Source: Archangiaceae bacterium (GTDB taxonomy: Bacteria; Myxococcota; Myxococcia; Myxococcales; Myxococcaceae). From it: DNA of 64,000 nucleotides. Where the stretch lies: the NCBI GenBank assembly GCA_016714225.1, contig JADJNS010000004.1, positions 558,001 through 622,000 on the forward strand, given 5' to 3'. The notes under the pieces are model-generated. The model was not told the DNA's origin and ran no database searches. It worked only from the letters and a program-made list of their open reading frames with translations. Positions 47,570-56,234 of this stretch are shown here, one piece after another. Position numbers and translations under genes: made by a program. Each line of letters starts with the position of its first letter. The first letter of the stretch is position 1.

Positions 47570-49417
47570 ATGTCGAAGAAATCCGCCATCACCTTCCGCA
47601 TCACTGGCCCCGACGGCACCACCACCGAGTCGTCGTCTGATCTCGAGAGCGTGATCCTCGGCTCTGGTTCGGGCGCCACGGTGAAGATCTCCGACCCCAA
47701 GGTCTCGAACCTCCACGCCATGCTCAAGGTCGAGAAGTCGGGCACGGTCTCGGTGATGGACCTCGGCAGCGAGCACGGCACCAGCGTGAAAGATCAGCGC
47801 ATCAAAGACGCGGTGACGCTCTCGTCGGGTGACGAGCTCAACCTCGGCGGCTCGAGGGTGAAGGTGCTGTTCGGCGATGAGCCTGCGCCGGTCGCGGTGT
47901 CTGCCAACGGGGTGCACAGCAACGGCGCCCACGCCAACGGCGTGGCGGTCTCGACCAAGGCGCCTCCCGCGCCGCCCAAGGGGCTGGCCGGCACCGGCAA
48001 GAACGCGGCGATGCTGTTCAACGAGCCGCTGCCGCCCGAGGCGACTCCGGCCGAAGACTCGAAGGTGCTGCAGGTCGCGCTGCTCTGGGGCGACACCCTG
48101 ATCAACGTTCAGCACTTCGCCGACGGCGTGCCGGTGACCATCGGCGACAACGCGGGCAGCAAGTTCAACGTCTTCTCGTCGGGCGTCGGCTCGAGCTTCA
48201 CCCTGGCGCAGGCCAAGGGCTCGACGGCGCTGGTCAACGTGCCCGGCTCGGCGGGCCTGGTGGTCACCACCCGCGGCGACTCGCACAAGAGCAAGGAGCA
48301 GCTCAAGAGCGAGGGCAAGCTGCGCGCGGCCGAAGGCGCGATGCGCGCCGACTCGATCGAGCTGGGGCTGCACGACCGGGCCCAGGTCTCGCTCGACACG
48401 GTGGCCTTCATCATTCGGTACGTGCGGCCCACGGCGGCGATCAGCGTCAACACGCTGGGCGAGGCCGACTTCACGTTCTTCAAGATCGCCTCGATCTGCC
48501 TGATGGCGTTCGTGGCCCTGGTGCTGGCGATGGTGCTCACCCCGATCGGCCTGGGCGCCGACGGCGACGACATCTTCCAGAACCCGGCCAAGTACGTGAA
48601 GATGATCGTTCGGCCCGAGAAGCAGAAAGAGATCAAGAAGCTCGATCTCTCGGGCATCAAAGAGGGCAAGAAGCCCAAGGACGACGAAGGCAAGTTCGGC
48701 AAGAAGGACGAGAAGAAAGACAAGGCCGACCCCTCGAAGAAGGGCGCTCCGGTGGTCGACGCCAACAAGCGCGAAGAAGACCGCAAGAAGGTGATGAAGG
48801 CGGGTCTGCTCGGCGCGCTGGGCGACGGCGCGGCCTCGAACGTGTTCGGCCCCGGCGGCCTCGGCACCGGCATCAACAACGCGCTCGGCGGCCTGACCGG
48901 CGGCGCGGGCGTGGGTGATGCGCACGGCGTCGGCGGCATGGGCTCGCGTGGCACCGGCCCCGGTGGCGGCGGCACGGGCCTGGGCCTGGGCGGCCTCGGC
49001 ACCAAGGGCTCGGGTCGTGGCCTGGGCGGCAACGGCTCGATCGACCTGGGCGGCCGCGGCAAAGACAGCACCCGCGTGGTGCCCGGCAAGACCACCGTGG
49101 TGGGCGGCCTCTCCAAAGACGTGATCATGAAGGTCATCAAGCGCCACCAGAACGAGATCAAGTTCTGCTACGAGCAGGAGCTGCAGAAGGCGCCTGACCT
49201 CTCCGGCAAGGTGGCGGTGCTCTTCACCATCGACCCCGCGGGCGCGGTGGCCGAGGCCAACGTCAGCGAGACCTCGCTGAACAACGGCAACGCCGAGAAC
49301 TGCATGCTCTCGCGCATTCGCCGGTGGAAGTTCCCCGAGCCCCAGGGCGGCGGCGTGGTCTCCGTCACCTTCCCCTGGATCTTCAAGCCGGCCGGTGCTG
49401 AGGGCGGCGAAGAGTAA
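47570..49417 (+). CDS. gltG: FHA-TM-TonB-like envelope-spanning protein, GltG/PglI-like
   Basis: 615 residues. N-terminal FHA domain (about 20-105: ILGSGSGATVKISDPKVSNL; LGSEHGTSV), a second FHA-like stretch (about 165-290), one transmembrane helix (about 305-328, ICLMAFVALVLAMVLTPIGL), a Lys/Asp-rich then Gly-rich periplasmic linker, and a C-terminal AgmX/PglI (TonB-C-like) domain (about 513-610: VIMKVIKRHQNEIKFCYEQE). It likely connects cytoplasmic signals and the inner-membrane motor to the periplasmic Glt proteins. A strong terminator follows. Confidence 0.82.
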   Translation: MSKKSAITFRITGPDGTTTESSSDLESVILGSGSGATVKISDPKVSNLHAMLKVEKSGTVSVMDLGSEHGTSVKDQRIKDAVTLSSGDELNLGGSRVKVLFGDEPAPVAVSANGVHSNGAHANGVAVSTKAPPAPPKGLAGTGKNAAMLFNEPLPPEATPAEDSKVLQVALLWGDTLINVQHFADGVPVTIGDNAGSKFNVFSSGVGSSFTLAQAKGSTALVNVPGSAGLVVTTRGDSHKSKEQLKSEGKLRAAEGAMRADSIELGLHDRAQVSLDTVAFIIRYVRPTAAISVNTLGEADFTFFKIASICLMAFVALVLAMVLTPIGLGADGDDIFQNPAKYVKMIVRPEKQKEIKKLDLSGIKEGKKPKDDEGKFGKKDEKKDKADPSKKGAPVVDANKREEDRKKVMKAGLLGALGDGAASNVFGPGGLGTGINNALGGLTGGAGVGDAHGVGGMGSRGTGPGGGGTGLGLGGLGTKGSGRGLGGNGSIDLGGRGKDSTRVVPGKTTVVGGLSKDVIMKVIKRHQNEIKFCYEQELQKAPDLSGKVAVLFTIDPAGAVAEANVSETSLNNGNAENCMLSRIRRWKFPEPQGGGVVSVTFPWIFKPAGAEGGEE

Positions 49418-49449
49418 CTTTCCCGCCTTCGAGAGGCGGCGATGAGACG

Positions 49450-49484
49450 GGGCCCGGCGCTTTATTGAGCACCGGGCCCTTTTT
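49450..49484 (+). terminator. Rho-independent terminator after gltG
   Basis: GGGCCCGG (49450-49457) pairs with CCGGGCCC (49472-49479), followed by TTTTT (49480-49484). It separates gltG from cglE, so cglE is either separately transcribed or receives read-through. Confidence 0.92.
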
Positions 49485-49531
49485 CTAGGCTATGACCCGC
49501 CGCCTTCAGGCCCTTTGAGGAGGGGTTCTTC

Positions 49532-50143
49532 GTGCGGAAGCTCGCCATCGTGTCGCTGCTGCTCCTGCCGCTCGTTGCGAGCGCTGAAGGTTCCGCGCAA
49601 GACAGCGCTCCGGCCAAGACGCCGCAAGAGGGCGTGCCGCTGAAGGTGCGGCGCGGCTTCTTCACCGAGACCGACGTGGGCGGGTTTCTCACGCTCGGCG
49701 GCGACAACGCGTACTCGAACCTGCAGATCTACCTGCAGCTCGGCGTCGGCTACGACATCACCGAGCACCTCGAGCTCGGCCTGCACGTGGGCATCGGCGC
49801 GAACGCGGCGAACTGCTACGCGGGGCTCGACAGCCACGACGTGTGCACCACGTCTGACAACTTCACCGTCACCTTCATCGACGTGTCGTTCGCCTACCTG
49901 TTCCGCATCGCCGAGCGCTTCTACATCGCGCCCAAGATCGTGGGCGGGCTCACGCTGCTCGACCCGGTGCCTGATCTCAGCGGCTCTACGCTGCGCCCGA
50001 ACGTCGGCGCGGCGATCGGCATCGAGTACGCCACCAACATGGATCACTTCACCATCGGGCTCGACATCGTGCTCGGCCGCTTCATCATCGGGCCGAACAT
50101 CTTCTCGATGCAGTTCTTCCCCCGCGTGAAGTACACGTTCTAG
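49532..50143 (+). CDS. cglE: Outer-membrane beta-barrel protein, CglE/GltH-like
   Basis: 203 residues from GTG 49532 (MRKLAIVSLLLLPLVASAEG signal peptide), preceded by TGAGGAGGGG. After a linker, RRGFFTETDVGGFLTLGGDN begins a small barrel of about eight strands ending FSMQFFPRVKYTF. Position after gltG and size agree with the third barrel of the M. xanthus Glt platform (GltH) and with proteins named CglE. It is followed 17 bp later by kdd, whose function is unrelated. Confidence 0.72.
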   Translation: MRKLAIVSLLLLPLVASAEGSAQDSAPAKTPQEGVPLKVRRGFFTETDVGGFLTLGGDNAYSNLQIYLQLGVGYDITEHLELGLHVGIGANAANCYAGLDSHDVCTTSDNFTVTFIDVSFAYLFRIAERFYIAPKIVGGLTLLDPVPDLSGSTLRPNVGAAIGIEYATNMDHFTIGLDIVLGRFIIGPNIFSMQFFPRVKYTF

Positions 50144-50160
50144 CGCTTCGCCGTCAGGGC

Positions 50161-51162
50161 ATGGCTGCCGATCCCTACGGGCTGTCGCGGGTGGTCGGCG
50201 AGCGCGGGGTGCTGCCCCAGCGCGCCCGGCAGCTCGACCCCTCGCTGCCGCTGCGCGAGGGTGAGGTGCTGATCGACGTCGAGAGCCTCAACATCGACGC
50301 CGCCTCGTTCAAGCAGCTCAAAGACGCCGCGGGCGGTGACGCGCAGCAGGTCGTCGCGGCGGTGCAGCAGATCGTCCGCGAGCGGGGGAAGATGCAGAAC
50401 CCCGTCACCGGCTCGGGCGGCATGCTCATCGGCCGGGTTCGCGAGGTCGCCCCGGGTCACCCGGGTGGCCTCGCGGTCGGAGATCGCATCGCCACCCTGG
50501 TGTCGCTGACCCTGACGCCTCTGGTGATCGACGAGGTGCGCGGGGTGAGGCCCGAGATCGACCGGGTCGACGTCAAGGGCCACGCGATTCTGTTCGCCAG
50601 CGGCATCTTCGCGAAGCTGCCCGGAGATCTGCCCGACGCGCTGGCGCTCGCCGCGCTCGACGTGGCCGGGGCCCCGGCGCTCACCGCGCGCTACGTGAAG
50701 CCGGGCATGACGGTGATGCTGATCGGCGCGGGCAAGAGCGGGGCGCTGTGCCTGGCCCAGGCGAAGCGCAACGGCGCTGCGAAGCTGGTGGCGCTCGACA
50801 TCTCGGCGAAGGCGCTCGAGGCGCTCTCGGGCATCGGCCTGGTCGATCTGGCGGTGGCCGCCGACGCCACCCAGGCGGTCGAGGTGATGCAGAAGGTGCC
50901 GCCGGCCGACCTGGTGATCAACTGCGCGTCGGTGCCAAACACCGAGATGGCGAGCATTCTCTCGGTGAAGCAGGGCGGCACGGTGATCTTCTTCTCGATG
51001 GCCACCAGCTTCACCACCGCGGCCCTGGGCGCCGAAGGGGTGGGCAAAGACGTGACCATGGTGATCGGCAATGGGTATGCGCCCGGGCACGCCGCGCTGA
51101 CGCTCGAGCTGCTGCGCAGCGAGCCGAAGCTGCGGGCGCTGTTCGAGCAGCGGTACGTCTGA
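50161..51162 (+). CDS. kdd: L-erythro-3,5-diaminohexanoate dehydrogenase
   Basis: 333 residues from ATG 50161 (MAADPYGLSRVVGERGVLPQ). It oxidises L-erythro-3,5-diaminohexanoate to (S)-5-amino-3-oxohexanoate with NAD(P)+, the second committed step of the lysine 3,5-pathway. A Rossmann segment (VMLIGAGKSGALCLAQAKRN) and the 'YG..RV....G.LPQ' start are typical. The rest of the pathway (kamD, kamE, kal, kce) lies beyond a divergent gene at 53.0-57.1 kb. Confidence 0.87.
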   Translation: MAADPYGLSRVVGERGVLPQRARQLDPSLPLREGEVLIDVESLNIDAASFKQLKDAAGGDAQQVVAAVQQIVRERGKMQNPVTGSGGMLIGRVREVAPGHPGGLAVGDRIATLVSLTLTPLVIDEVRGVRPEIDRVDVKGHAILFASGIFAKLPGDLPDALALAALDVAGAPALTARYVKPGMTVMLIGAGKSGALCLAQAKRNGAAKLVALDISAKALEALSGIGLVDLAVAADATQAVEVMQKVPPADLVINCASVPNTEMASILSVKQGGTVIFFSMATSFTTAALGAEGVGKDVTMVIGNGYAPGHAALTLELLRSEPKLRALFEQRYV

Positions 51163-51175
51163 GCGACTCGCGTCT

Positions 51176-52987
51176 CTAGAGCGACTCGAGGTACGCCACC
51201 AGCTGATCGATCTGCTCAGCAGCGAGCTGCGAGGTCGCGCCGTGGAGATCTCCGTCGGCGAGGCGGAAGCGATCGTGCAGCGTCGCCGCGCGGCCGTCGT
51301 GCAGCCACGGCCCGCGCATCGCCACGCCGCGCAGCGACGGCACCTGAAAGCGGCCACCCGTGCCGACGTCGACGCTGCCCACAGCGCTCAGCGTGTCACC
51401 CTGGTGGCAGCTCGCGCAGCCCACCTCGACCGACTCGAACAGCGCCTTGCCCGCGGCGACCTGCGCCACGGCCGCGTCGGTACGGTCTACGGTCGGAGCC
51501 GGGCGCGCGATGCCCTCGACCCAGTTTGCCAGCTCGTTGACCATCGAGAGGTCGGGCTTCGCTCCGCCCATGCGGTGCACGAAGGTGTCGTCGACCACCT
51601 CGTTCAGATCGTCGAACTCGCCCTGCCAGTGAAAGGGGGCGGTCTCGAGCACCCCCGAGGCGAGCGAGGGCGTGCGGCGCGCCTGGCCCGCCACGTTCCA
51701 CACGTGGCCGTCGTCGCGCCCCTCGGGGTGGCACGAGGCGCAGGCGACGCCGCCCACCGGGGTGTGAAAGAAGTCGCGGCCCGGGTCTCGCCCGGTCGAC
51801 GGGTCGAGCTCGAGCGTGCCGCGCGAGCGGGCACCGCCGCGGAAGAACGAGAGCGTGCTCGGTCGCGAGGTGTGCACCACCAGGGTGCCGTCGGGCTGGT
51901 AGGCCACCCCGTCGGGTATGCCGCCGACCGGCAGGGCATTGGGTGCCACCGTCTGCACGCAGGCGCTCACCTGGCTCGAGCCGGCCAGCATCGCGAGGCG
52001 CTCGACGGTGCCGCTCCCGGCCAGCGCGACCGCGACCTCGAGACCATCGGGCGAGACTGCCAGGTCGACCGGCAGCGTGCCCGAGAGCTCGAGCGAGGTC
52101 GAGGCACCGGTCTTGGGAAACAGCGTCACCCCCGAGCGAACCACCGGGCTCACGCACGGCGCGTCGGGTGCCGAAGAGTAGGCGGGGCGGGGCGTGGTGG
52201 GCGCTGTGTTCGAGGTCGTGCTCAAGGCCTCGACGGGCCCCTCGACCTCACGCTGGTGGGCCATCACCACCGTGCCGTCGGGTGCCACCACGGTGCGCCA
52301 GGCGACGTGCGCGGTCAGCGTCACCGGCTTCTCCGAGGCCGAGGTCGCCGGCGGGGGGGCTACCGGGGGCTGGCCATCGGTCACCACCTGCGCGGCGCGA
52401 AAGGTGGTGGCCTTCACTGAGTCTGCGGTGACCAGCACGTCGCGCAGATCTCCCGTCCCCAGCCGGCTCACCGTCGCCGGGCCGGTGACCGGCAGCTCGG
52501 CCAGCTCGCCGCTGCCGCAGGCAATGCGCATCAGGTGCGCCTTCACGTCCCACACGATGCCGCGGGGGTCGCCGCACACGTCGCGGGTCAGCGTCACCGA
52601 CCTGGTCGAGAGCGACACCTTGGCGACCTGTCCGAGGCCGCGCAGCACCACGTAGACGTCGCCCACGTCGTCGACCGCCATGCGCCCGGGGTTGCTGCCT
52701 TTGGGCAGCGCGACCTTGCCGCGCACCGTGGCCGGGTCGAGGTTCACCAGCCAGAGCCGGTCGGCGTCGGGCTCGGAGACGACCGCCACCGCCCCGCGAG
52801 CGGCCAGCACCAGGTTGCCGCCGGTCACCTCGAAGCCGCGCGGGTGGTGGACCCGGGTGACCTGGAAGCTGCCGGGGCGGGCACCGGCGCCTCCGCCCGA
52901 GCTCGAGGTCGAAGGTTCCGGCTCACAGGCCGCCGCCAGCAGAGCGAGCGACGCACCCACCACCACCCGAGCGGCTTTTCTCATCAA
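51176..52987 (-). CDS. Di-heme cytochrome c-like lipoprotein with beta-propeller region
   Basis: 603 residues. Lipoprotein signal MMRKAARVVVGASLALLAAAC. The first ~390 residues look like a YVTN/NHL-type propeller (repeated VAVVSEPDADRLWLVNLDPA; VDLAVSPDGLEVAVALAGSG). Two CxxCH heme sites follow: VACASCHPEGRDDGH and VGCASCHQGDTLSAVG, in a di-heme peroxidase-like half (GLHNTP-like signal absent). Its role is electron transfer or a heme-dependent oxidase in the envelope. It is inserted between kdd and kamD on the opposite strand; relation to lysine degradation is unknown. Confidence 0.75.
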   Translation of the reverse strand: MMRKAARVVVGASLALLAAACEPEPSTSSSGGGAGARPGSFQVTRVHHPRGFEVTGGNLVLAARGAVAVVSEPDADRLWLVNLDPATVRGKVALPKGSNPGRMAVDDVGDVYVVLRGLGQVAKVSLSTRSVTLTRDVCGDPRGIVWDVKAHLMRIACGSGELAELPVTGPATVSRLGTGDLRDVLVTADSVKATTFRAAQVVTDGQPPVAPPPATSASEKPVTLTAHVAWRTVVAPDGTVVMAHQREVEGPVEALSTTSNTAPTTPRPAYSSAPDAPCVSPVVRSGVTLFPKTGASTSLELSGTLPVDLAVSPDGLEVAVALAGSGTVERLAMLAGSSQVSACVQTVAPNALPVGGIPDGVAYQPDGTLVVHTSRPSTLSFFRGGARSRGTLELDPSTGRDPGRDFFHTPVGGVACASCHPEGRDDGHVWNVAGQARRTPSLASGVLETAPFHWQGEFDDLNEVVDDTFVHRMGGAKPDLSMVNELANWVEGIARPAPTVDRTDAAVAQVAAGKALFESVEVGCASCHQGDTLSAVGSVDVGTGGRFQVPSLRGVAMRGPWLHDGRAATLHDRFRLADGDLHGATSQLAAEQIDQLVAYLESL

Positions 52988-53025
52988 GGCGTCATTCTCG
53001 CCGATGCGCGCTATATCTTGAAGCC

Positions 53026-54576
53026 ATGCCCGGGCCGTTCATCTCCGACGAGCAGGTCGCGCACGCGCGGGCGCTCGCCAAAGACATCACCGAGCCGATC
53101 TTCCAGCTCATCGACCAGAACACCACCGTGTCGGTCGAGCGCACGGTGCTGCGCTGGTTCGGGGTCGACGGGGTGGGGGCGATGGGCGCTCCGCTGGTGA
53201 ACCTGATGGTCGACCGGCTGCACGCCGCCGGGGTGCTGGGCCAGGGCGCCGCGTACTGGTACGGGCGCGCGCTGAAGCTGGGCGCGCGCAGCCCCCTCGA
53301 GGCGGTCGAGCGGCTCACCGCAGTGCCGCTCGACAAGCTGCCGCCCCTCTCGCCGCAAGAAGATGCCGCGCTCAAAGACGAGGTGCGGGCCGAGGCGCGC
53401 GCCGCGATCGAAGAGCTGAAGGCCCGGGTCGACCGCCGCAATGCGCTGCGCGAAGAGTTCCCCATGGGGGCGACTCCGCACAAGTACGTGATCGTCGCCA
53501 CGGGCAACATCTTCGACGACGTCGACCAGGCGCGCGCCGCGGCGCAGGCGGGGGCCGACGTGATCGCGGTGATTCGGTCGACCGCCCAGTCGCTGCTCGA
53601 CTACGTGCCGCACGGCGCCACCACCGAGGGCTACGGCGGCACCTACGCCACCCAAGAGAACTTCCGCATCATGCGCGAGGCGCTCGACGACGAGTCGAAG
53701 AAGCTCAAGCGCTACGTGCAGCTGACCAACTACTCGTCGGGCCTGTGCATGGCAGAGATCGCCTTCGCCGCGGCCTGGGAGCGGCTCGACATGCTGCTCA
53801 ACGACGCGATGTACGGAATTCTGTTTCGCGACATCAACCTGCGCCGCACCTTCATCGATCAGTACTTCTCGCGGCGCATCTGCGCCGAGGCCGGCATCAT
53901 CATCAACACCGGCGAAGACAACTACATCACCACCGCCGACGCGTACGACGCGGCCCACACCGTCATCGCGAGCCAGTTCATCAACGAGCGCTTCGCCCAC
54001 CGCGCGGGCCTGAAAGACTGGCAGCTCGGCATCGGCCACTCGTACGAGATCGACCCGCACCGCCCCGACACGCTGCTGCTCGAGCTGAGCCAGGCGATGC
54101 TGGTGCGGCGCTGCTTCCCCGACGCGCCGCTCAAGTACATGCCGCCCACCAAGCACAAAGAGACCGACATCTTCTTCAGCCACGCCTACGACGTGATGGC
54201 CGACCTGGTGGCGGTGTGGACCCGGCAGGGCATTCAGCTGCTCGGCATGATGACCGAGGCGATGCACACGCCGCTGCTGGCCGACCGCTACGTGGCGCTC
54301 AAGTCGGCCTCGTACGTTCACCGCGCCGCGCGGGGCATCGATCAAGAGTTCACCGTGCGCGAAGACGGCCTGATCGCCAACCGCGCCCGGTCGGTGTGGG
54401 AGCGCGCGGTGAAGCTGCTCGAAGAGTGCCGAGACGACGGCATGGTGGCGGCGATCGGCCGCGGCCGCTTCGGCGACGTGAAGCGCAGCGAGACCGGCGG
54501 CAAGGGGCTCGACGGCGTGGTCGAGCGCTCGAAAGCCTATTTCAACCCCTTCCTCGAGATGCTGGAGGCCAAATGA
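53026..54576 (+). CDS. kamD: Lysine 5,6-aminomutase alpha subunit
   Basis: 516 residues. Adenosylcobalamin- and PLP-dependent enzyme moving the terminal amino group of beta-lysine (or D-lysine) to carbon 5. Large-subunit features: a TIM-barrel body with KYVIVATGNIFDDVDQARAA, QLTNYSSGLCMAEIAFAAAW, and MPPTKHKETDIFFSHAYDVM. Size matches the family. It is translationally coupled to the next gene (ATGA at 54573), and the beta subunit follows one gene later. Lysine 2,3-aminomutase (KamA), which would supply beta-lysine, is not in the window. Confidence 0.95.
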   Translation: MPGPFISDEQVAHARALAKDITEPIFQLIDQNTTVSVERTVLRWFGVDGVGAMGAPLVNLMVDRLHAAGVLGQGAAYWYGRALKLGARSPLEAVERLTAVPLDKLPPLSPQEDAALKDEVRAEARAAIEELKARVDRRNALREEFPMGATPHKYVIVATGNIFDDVDQARAAAQAGADVIAVIRSTAQSLLDYVPHGATTEGYGGTYATQENFRIMREALDDESKKLKRYVQLTNYSSGLCMAEIAFAAAWERLDMLLNDAMYGILFRDINLRRTFIDQYFSRRICAEAGIIINTGEDNYITTADAYDAAHTVIASQFINERFAHRAGLKDWQLGIGHSYEIDPHRPDTLLLELSQAMLVRRCFPDAPLKYMPPTKHKETDIFFSHAYDVMADLVAVWTRQGIQLLGMMTEAMHTPLLADRYVALKSASYVHRAARGIDQEFTVREDGLIANRARSVWERAVKLLEECRDDGMVAAIGRGRFGDVKRSETGGKGLDGVVERSKAYFNPFLEMLEAK

Positions 54577-55076
54577 CGGCGTGGGTGTTGTGGCTCAGCC
54601 TGGCGGCGGCGCCCGCCGACACGATGGTGAAGACCCAGGTCGGAGACCTGTCGATCAAGCTGCCCCAGTCGAAAGACTGGAAGAGCGAAGAGACCGCCGA
54701 GGCGAACGGCAAGACCCGGGCGGTGAGCACGAAAGACGGCGAAGCGCAGATCGACGTGAGCGTGTTCGCGGTCGACCCGCGCCGCGACGCGAAGCTGTGC
54801 GTCGAACAGCTGCTCAAGGCGCTCGGCCCCGACGGCTACGAAGAGCTCAAGGTCGGCGGGCAGCCCGCGTACAAGAAGCTCACCAGCGACTACGTGGGCG
54901 AGGGTGAAGAGGCGAAGAAGAGCGAGGCCAACAAGGTCAACACCGTCAGCTACGTGGGCTGTAACGGGCAGACCAAGTGGGTGATGTCGATGACCTCGAA
55001 GGCCGCCAAGGCGGCGCGCTTCGGCGCGGTGCTGAAGCGGGTGGTCGACTCGATCTCGTACGGCGAGGCGAAGTGA
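54573..55076 (+). CDS. Secreted protein inserted in the kam operon (unknown)
   Basis: 167 residues from ATG 54573, overlapping the kamD stop. Short signal peptide (MTAWVLWLSLAAAPAD), then TMVKTQVGDLSIKLPQSKDWKS..., a small alpha/beta domain reminiscent of PsbP/DUF1795-type proteins, with two Cys. It ends 1 bp before the kamE start. Nothing in the lysine pathway needs an exported protein, so its place between the two subunits of one enzyme is odd. Function unknown. Confidence 0.72.
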   Translation: MTAWVLWLSLAAAPADTMVKTQVGDLSIKLPQSKDWKSEETAEANGKTRAVSTKDGEAQIDVSVFAVDPRRDAKLCVEQLLKALGPDGYEELKVGGQPAYKKLTSDYVGEGEEAKKSEANKVNTVSYVGCNGQTKWVMSMTSKAAKAARFGAVLKRVVDSISYGEAK

Positions 55077-55077
55077 C

Positions 55078-55857
55078 GTGAGCGGCGGGCCTCTCATTCG
55101 ACCGTACGGCGACCGGCGCGACGACGGGGTGATTCAGATCTCGTTCACGCTGCCGGTGGCGCTCTCGGAGAAGGCCAAAGAGGCGGCCAAGCTGTTCTGC
55201 CAGAAGCTGGGGCTTACCGACGTGAAGGTCGCGGCCGCCGAGCGCGCCGCCGACAACTACACGTTCTTCATCGCCTACGCGAAGACCAGCGTGGCGCTCG
55301 ACTGGGGCTCGATCGACACCCCCGAGCTGACCATCAAGAAGCTGGGCTTCGACGATCTCAACGCGCTGATCGAGCGCGACATCGCCCGGCGGGTGGTGGT
55401 GTTCGGCGCCTGCACCGGCACCGACACCCACACCGTGGGCATCGACGCGATCTTGAACATGAAGGGCTTCGCGGGCGACTACGGCCTCGAGCGCTACCCC
55501 TGGTTCGAGGCGTTCAACCTGGGGTCTCAGGTGCCGAACGCCGAGCTGATTCGCCGGGCGCTCGAGAAGAGCGCCGACGCGGTGCTGGTGAGCCAGGTGG
55601 TGACCCAGCGCGACGTGCACAAAGACAACTCGCGGCAGTTCATCGAAGAGGCGAAGAAGGCCGGGCTGGACAAGAAGATGACGCTGCTGCTCGGCGGCCC
55701 GCGGGTCGATCACAAGCTCGCGCTCGAGCTCGGGTTCCACGCCGGCTTCGGCCCGGGCACCAAGCCCTCTGACGTGGCGAACTTCATCGTGCACCAGGTG
55801 CTGCAGCGCATGGGCAAAGAGCAGCGCGGTCAGCACTGGGAGGGAGAGCCGAAATGA
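55078..55857 (+). CDS. kamE: Lysine 5,6-aminomutase beta subunit
   Basis: 259 residues from GTG 55078 (VSGGPLIRPYGDRRDDGVIQ). The cobalamin-binding motif DTHTVG (116-121; DxHxxG, His118) and the neighbouring NMKG with Lys129, the likely PLP-binding lysine, are both present, followed by a B12-binding Rossmann domain (VLVSQVVTQRDVHKDNSRQF; LLLGGPRVDHKLALELGFHA). It pairs with KamD. Its stop overlaps the kal start (ATGA at 55854). Confidence 0.95.
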   Translation: MSGGPLIRPYGDRRDDGVIQISFTLPVALSEKAKEAAKLFCQKLGLTDVKVAAAERAADNYTFFIAYAKTSVALDWGSIDTPELTIKKLGFDDLNALIERDIARRVVVFGACTGTDTHTVGIDAILNMKGFAGDYGLERYPWFEAFNLGSQVPNAELIRRALEKSADAVLVSQVVTQRDVHKDNSRQFIEEAKKAGLDKKMTLLLGGPRVDHKLALELGFHAGFGPGTKPSDVANFIVHQVLQRMGKEQRGQHWEGEPK

Positions 55858-56234
55858 AGGTCATGATCCGCCTGCGCATGGGCTCCCACGACGCCCACTA
55901 CGGCGGCAACCTCGTCGACGGGGCGCGCATGCTGGGCCTGTTCGGCGACGTCGCCACCGAGCTGCTCATTCGCCACGACGGCGACGAAGGCCTGTTCCGC
56001 GCCTACGACGCGGTCGAGTTCCTGGCCCCGGTCTACGCCGGTGACTACATCGAGGCCGAGGGCGAGCTGGTGAAGGTCGGCAACACCTCGCGGCAGATGA
56101 AGTTCGAGGCCCGCAAGGTGATTCGCCAGACCGGCGGCTCGGCGGCCGAGGTGATCGAGCCTCCGATCGTGGTGTGCCGGGCGAGCGGCACCTGCGTGAC
56201 GCCCAAAGAGAAGCAGCGCGGAGGCGCGAAGTGA
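55854..56234 (+). CDS. kal: 3-aminobutyryl-CoA ammonia-lyase
   Basis: 126 residues, hot-dog fold: MKVMIRLRMGSHDAHYGGNLVDGA, with acidic residues (AHYGGNLVDG; EFLAPVYAGDYIEAEGEL) as in the family. It removes ammonia from 3-aminobutyryl-CoA to give crotonyl-CoA. Length and operon context fit. Overlaps kamE upstream and kce downstream (GTGA at 56231). Confidence 0.9.
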   Translation: MKVMIRLRMGSHDAHYGGNLVDGARMLGLFGDVATELLIRHDGDEGLFRAYDAVEFLAPVYAGDYIEAEGELVKVGNTSRQMKFEARKVIRQTGGSAAEVIEPPIVVCRASGTCVTPKEKQRGGAK

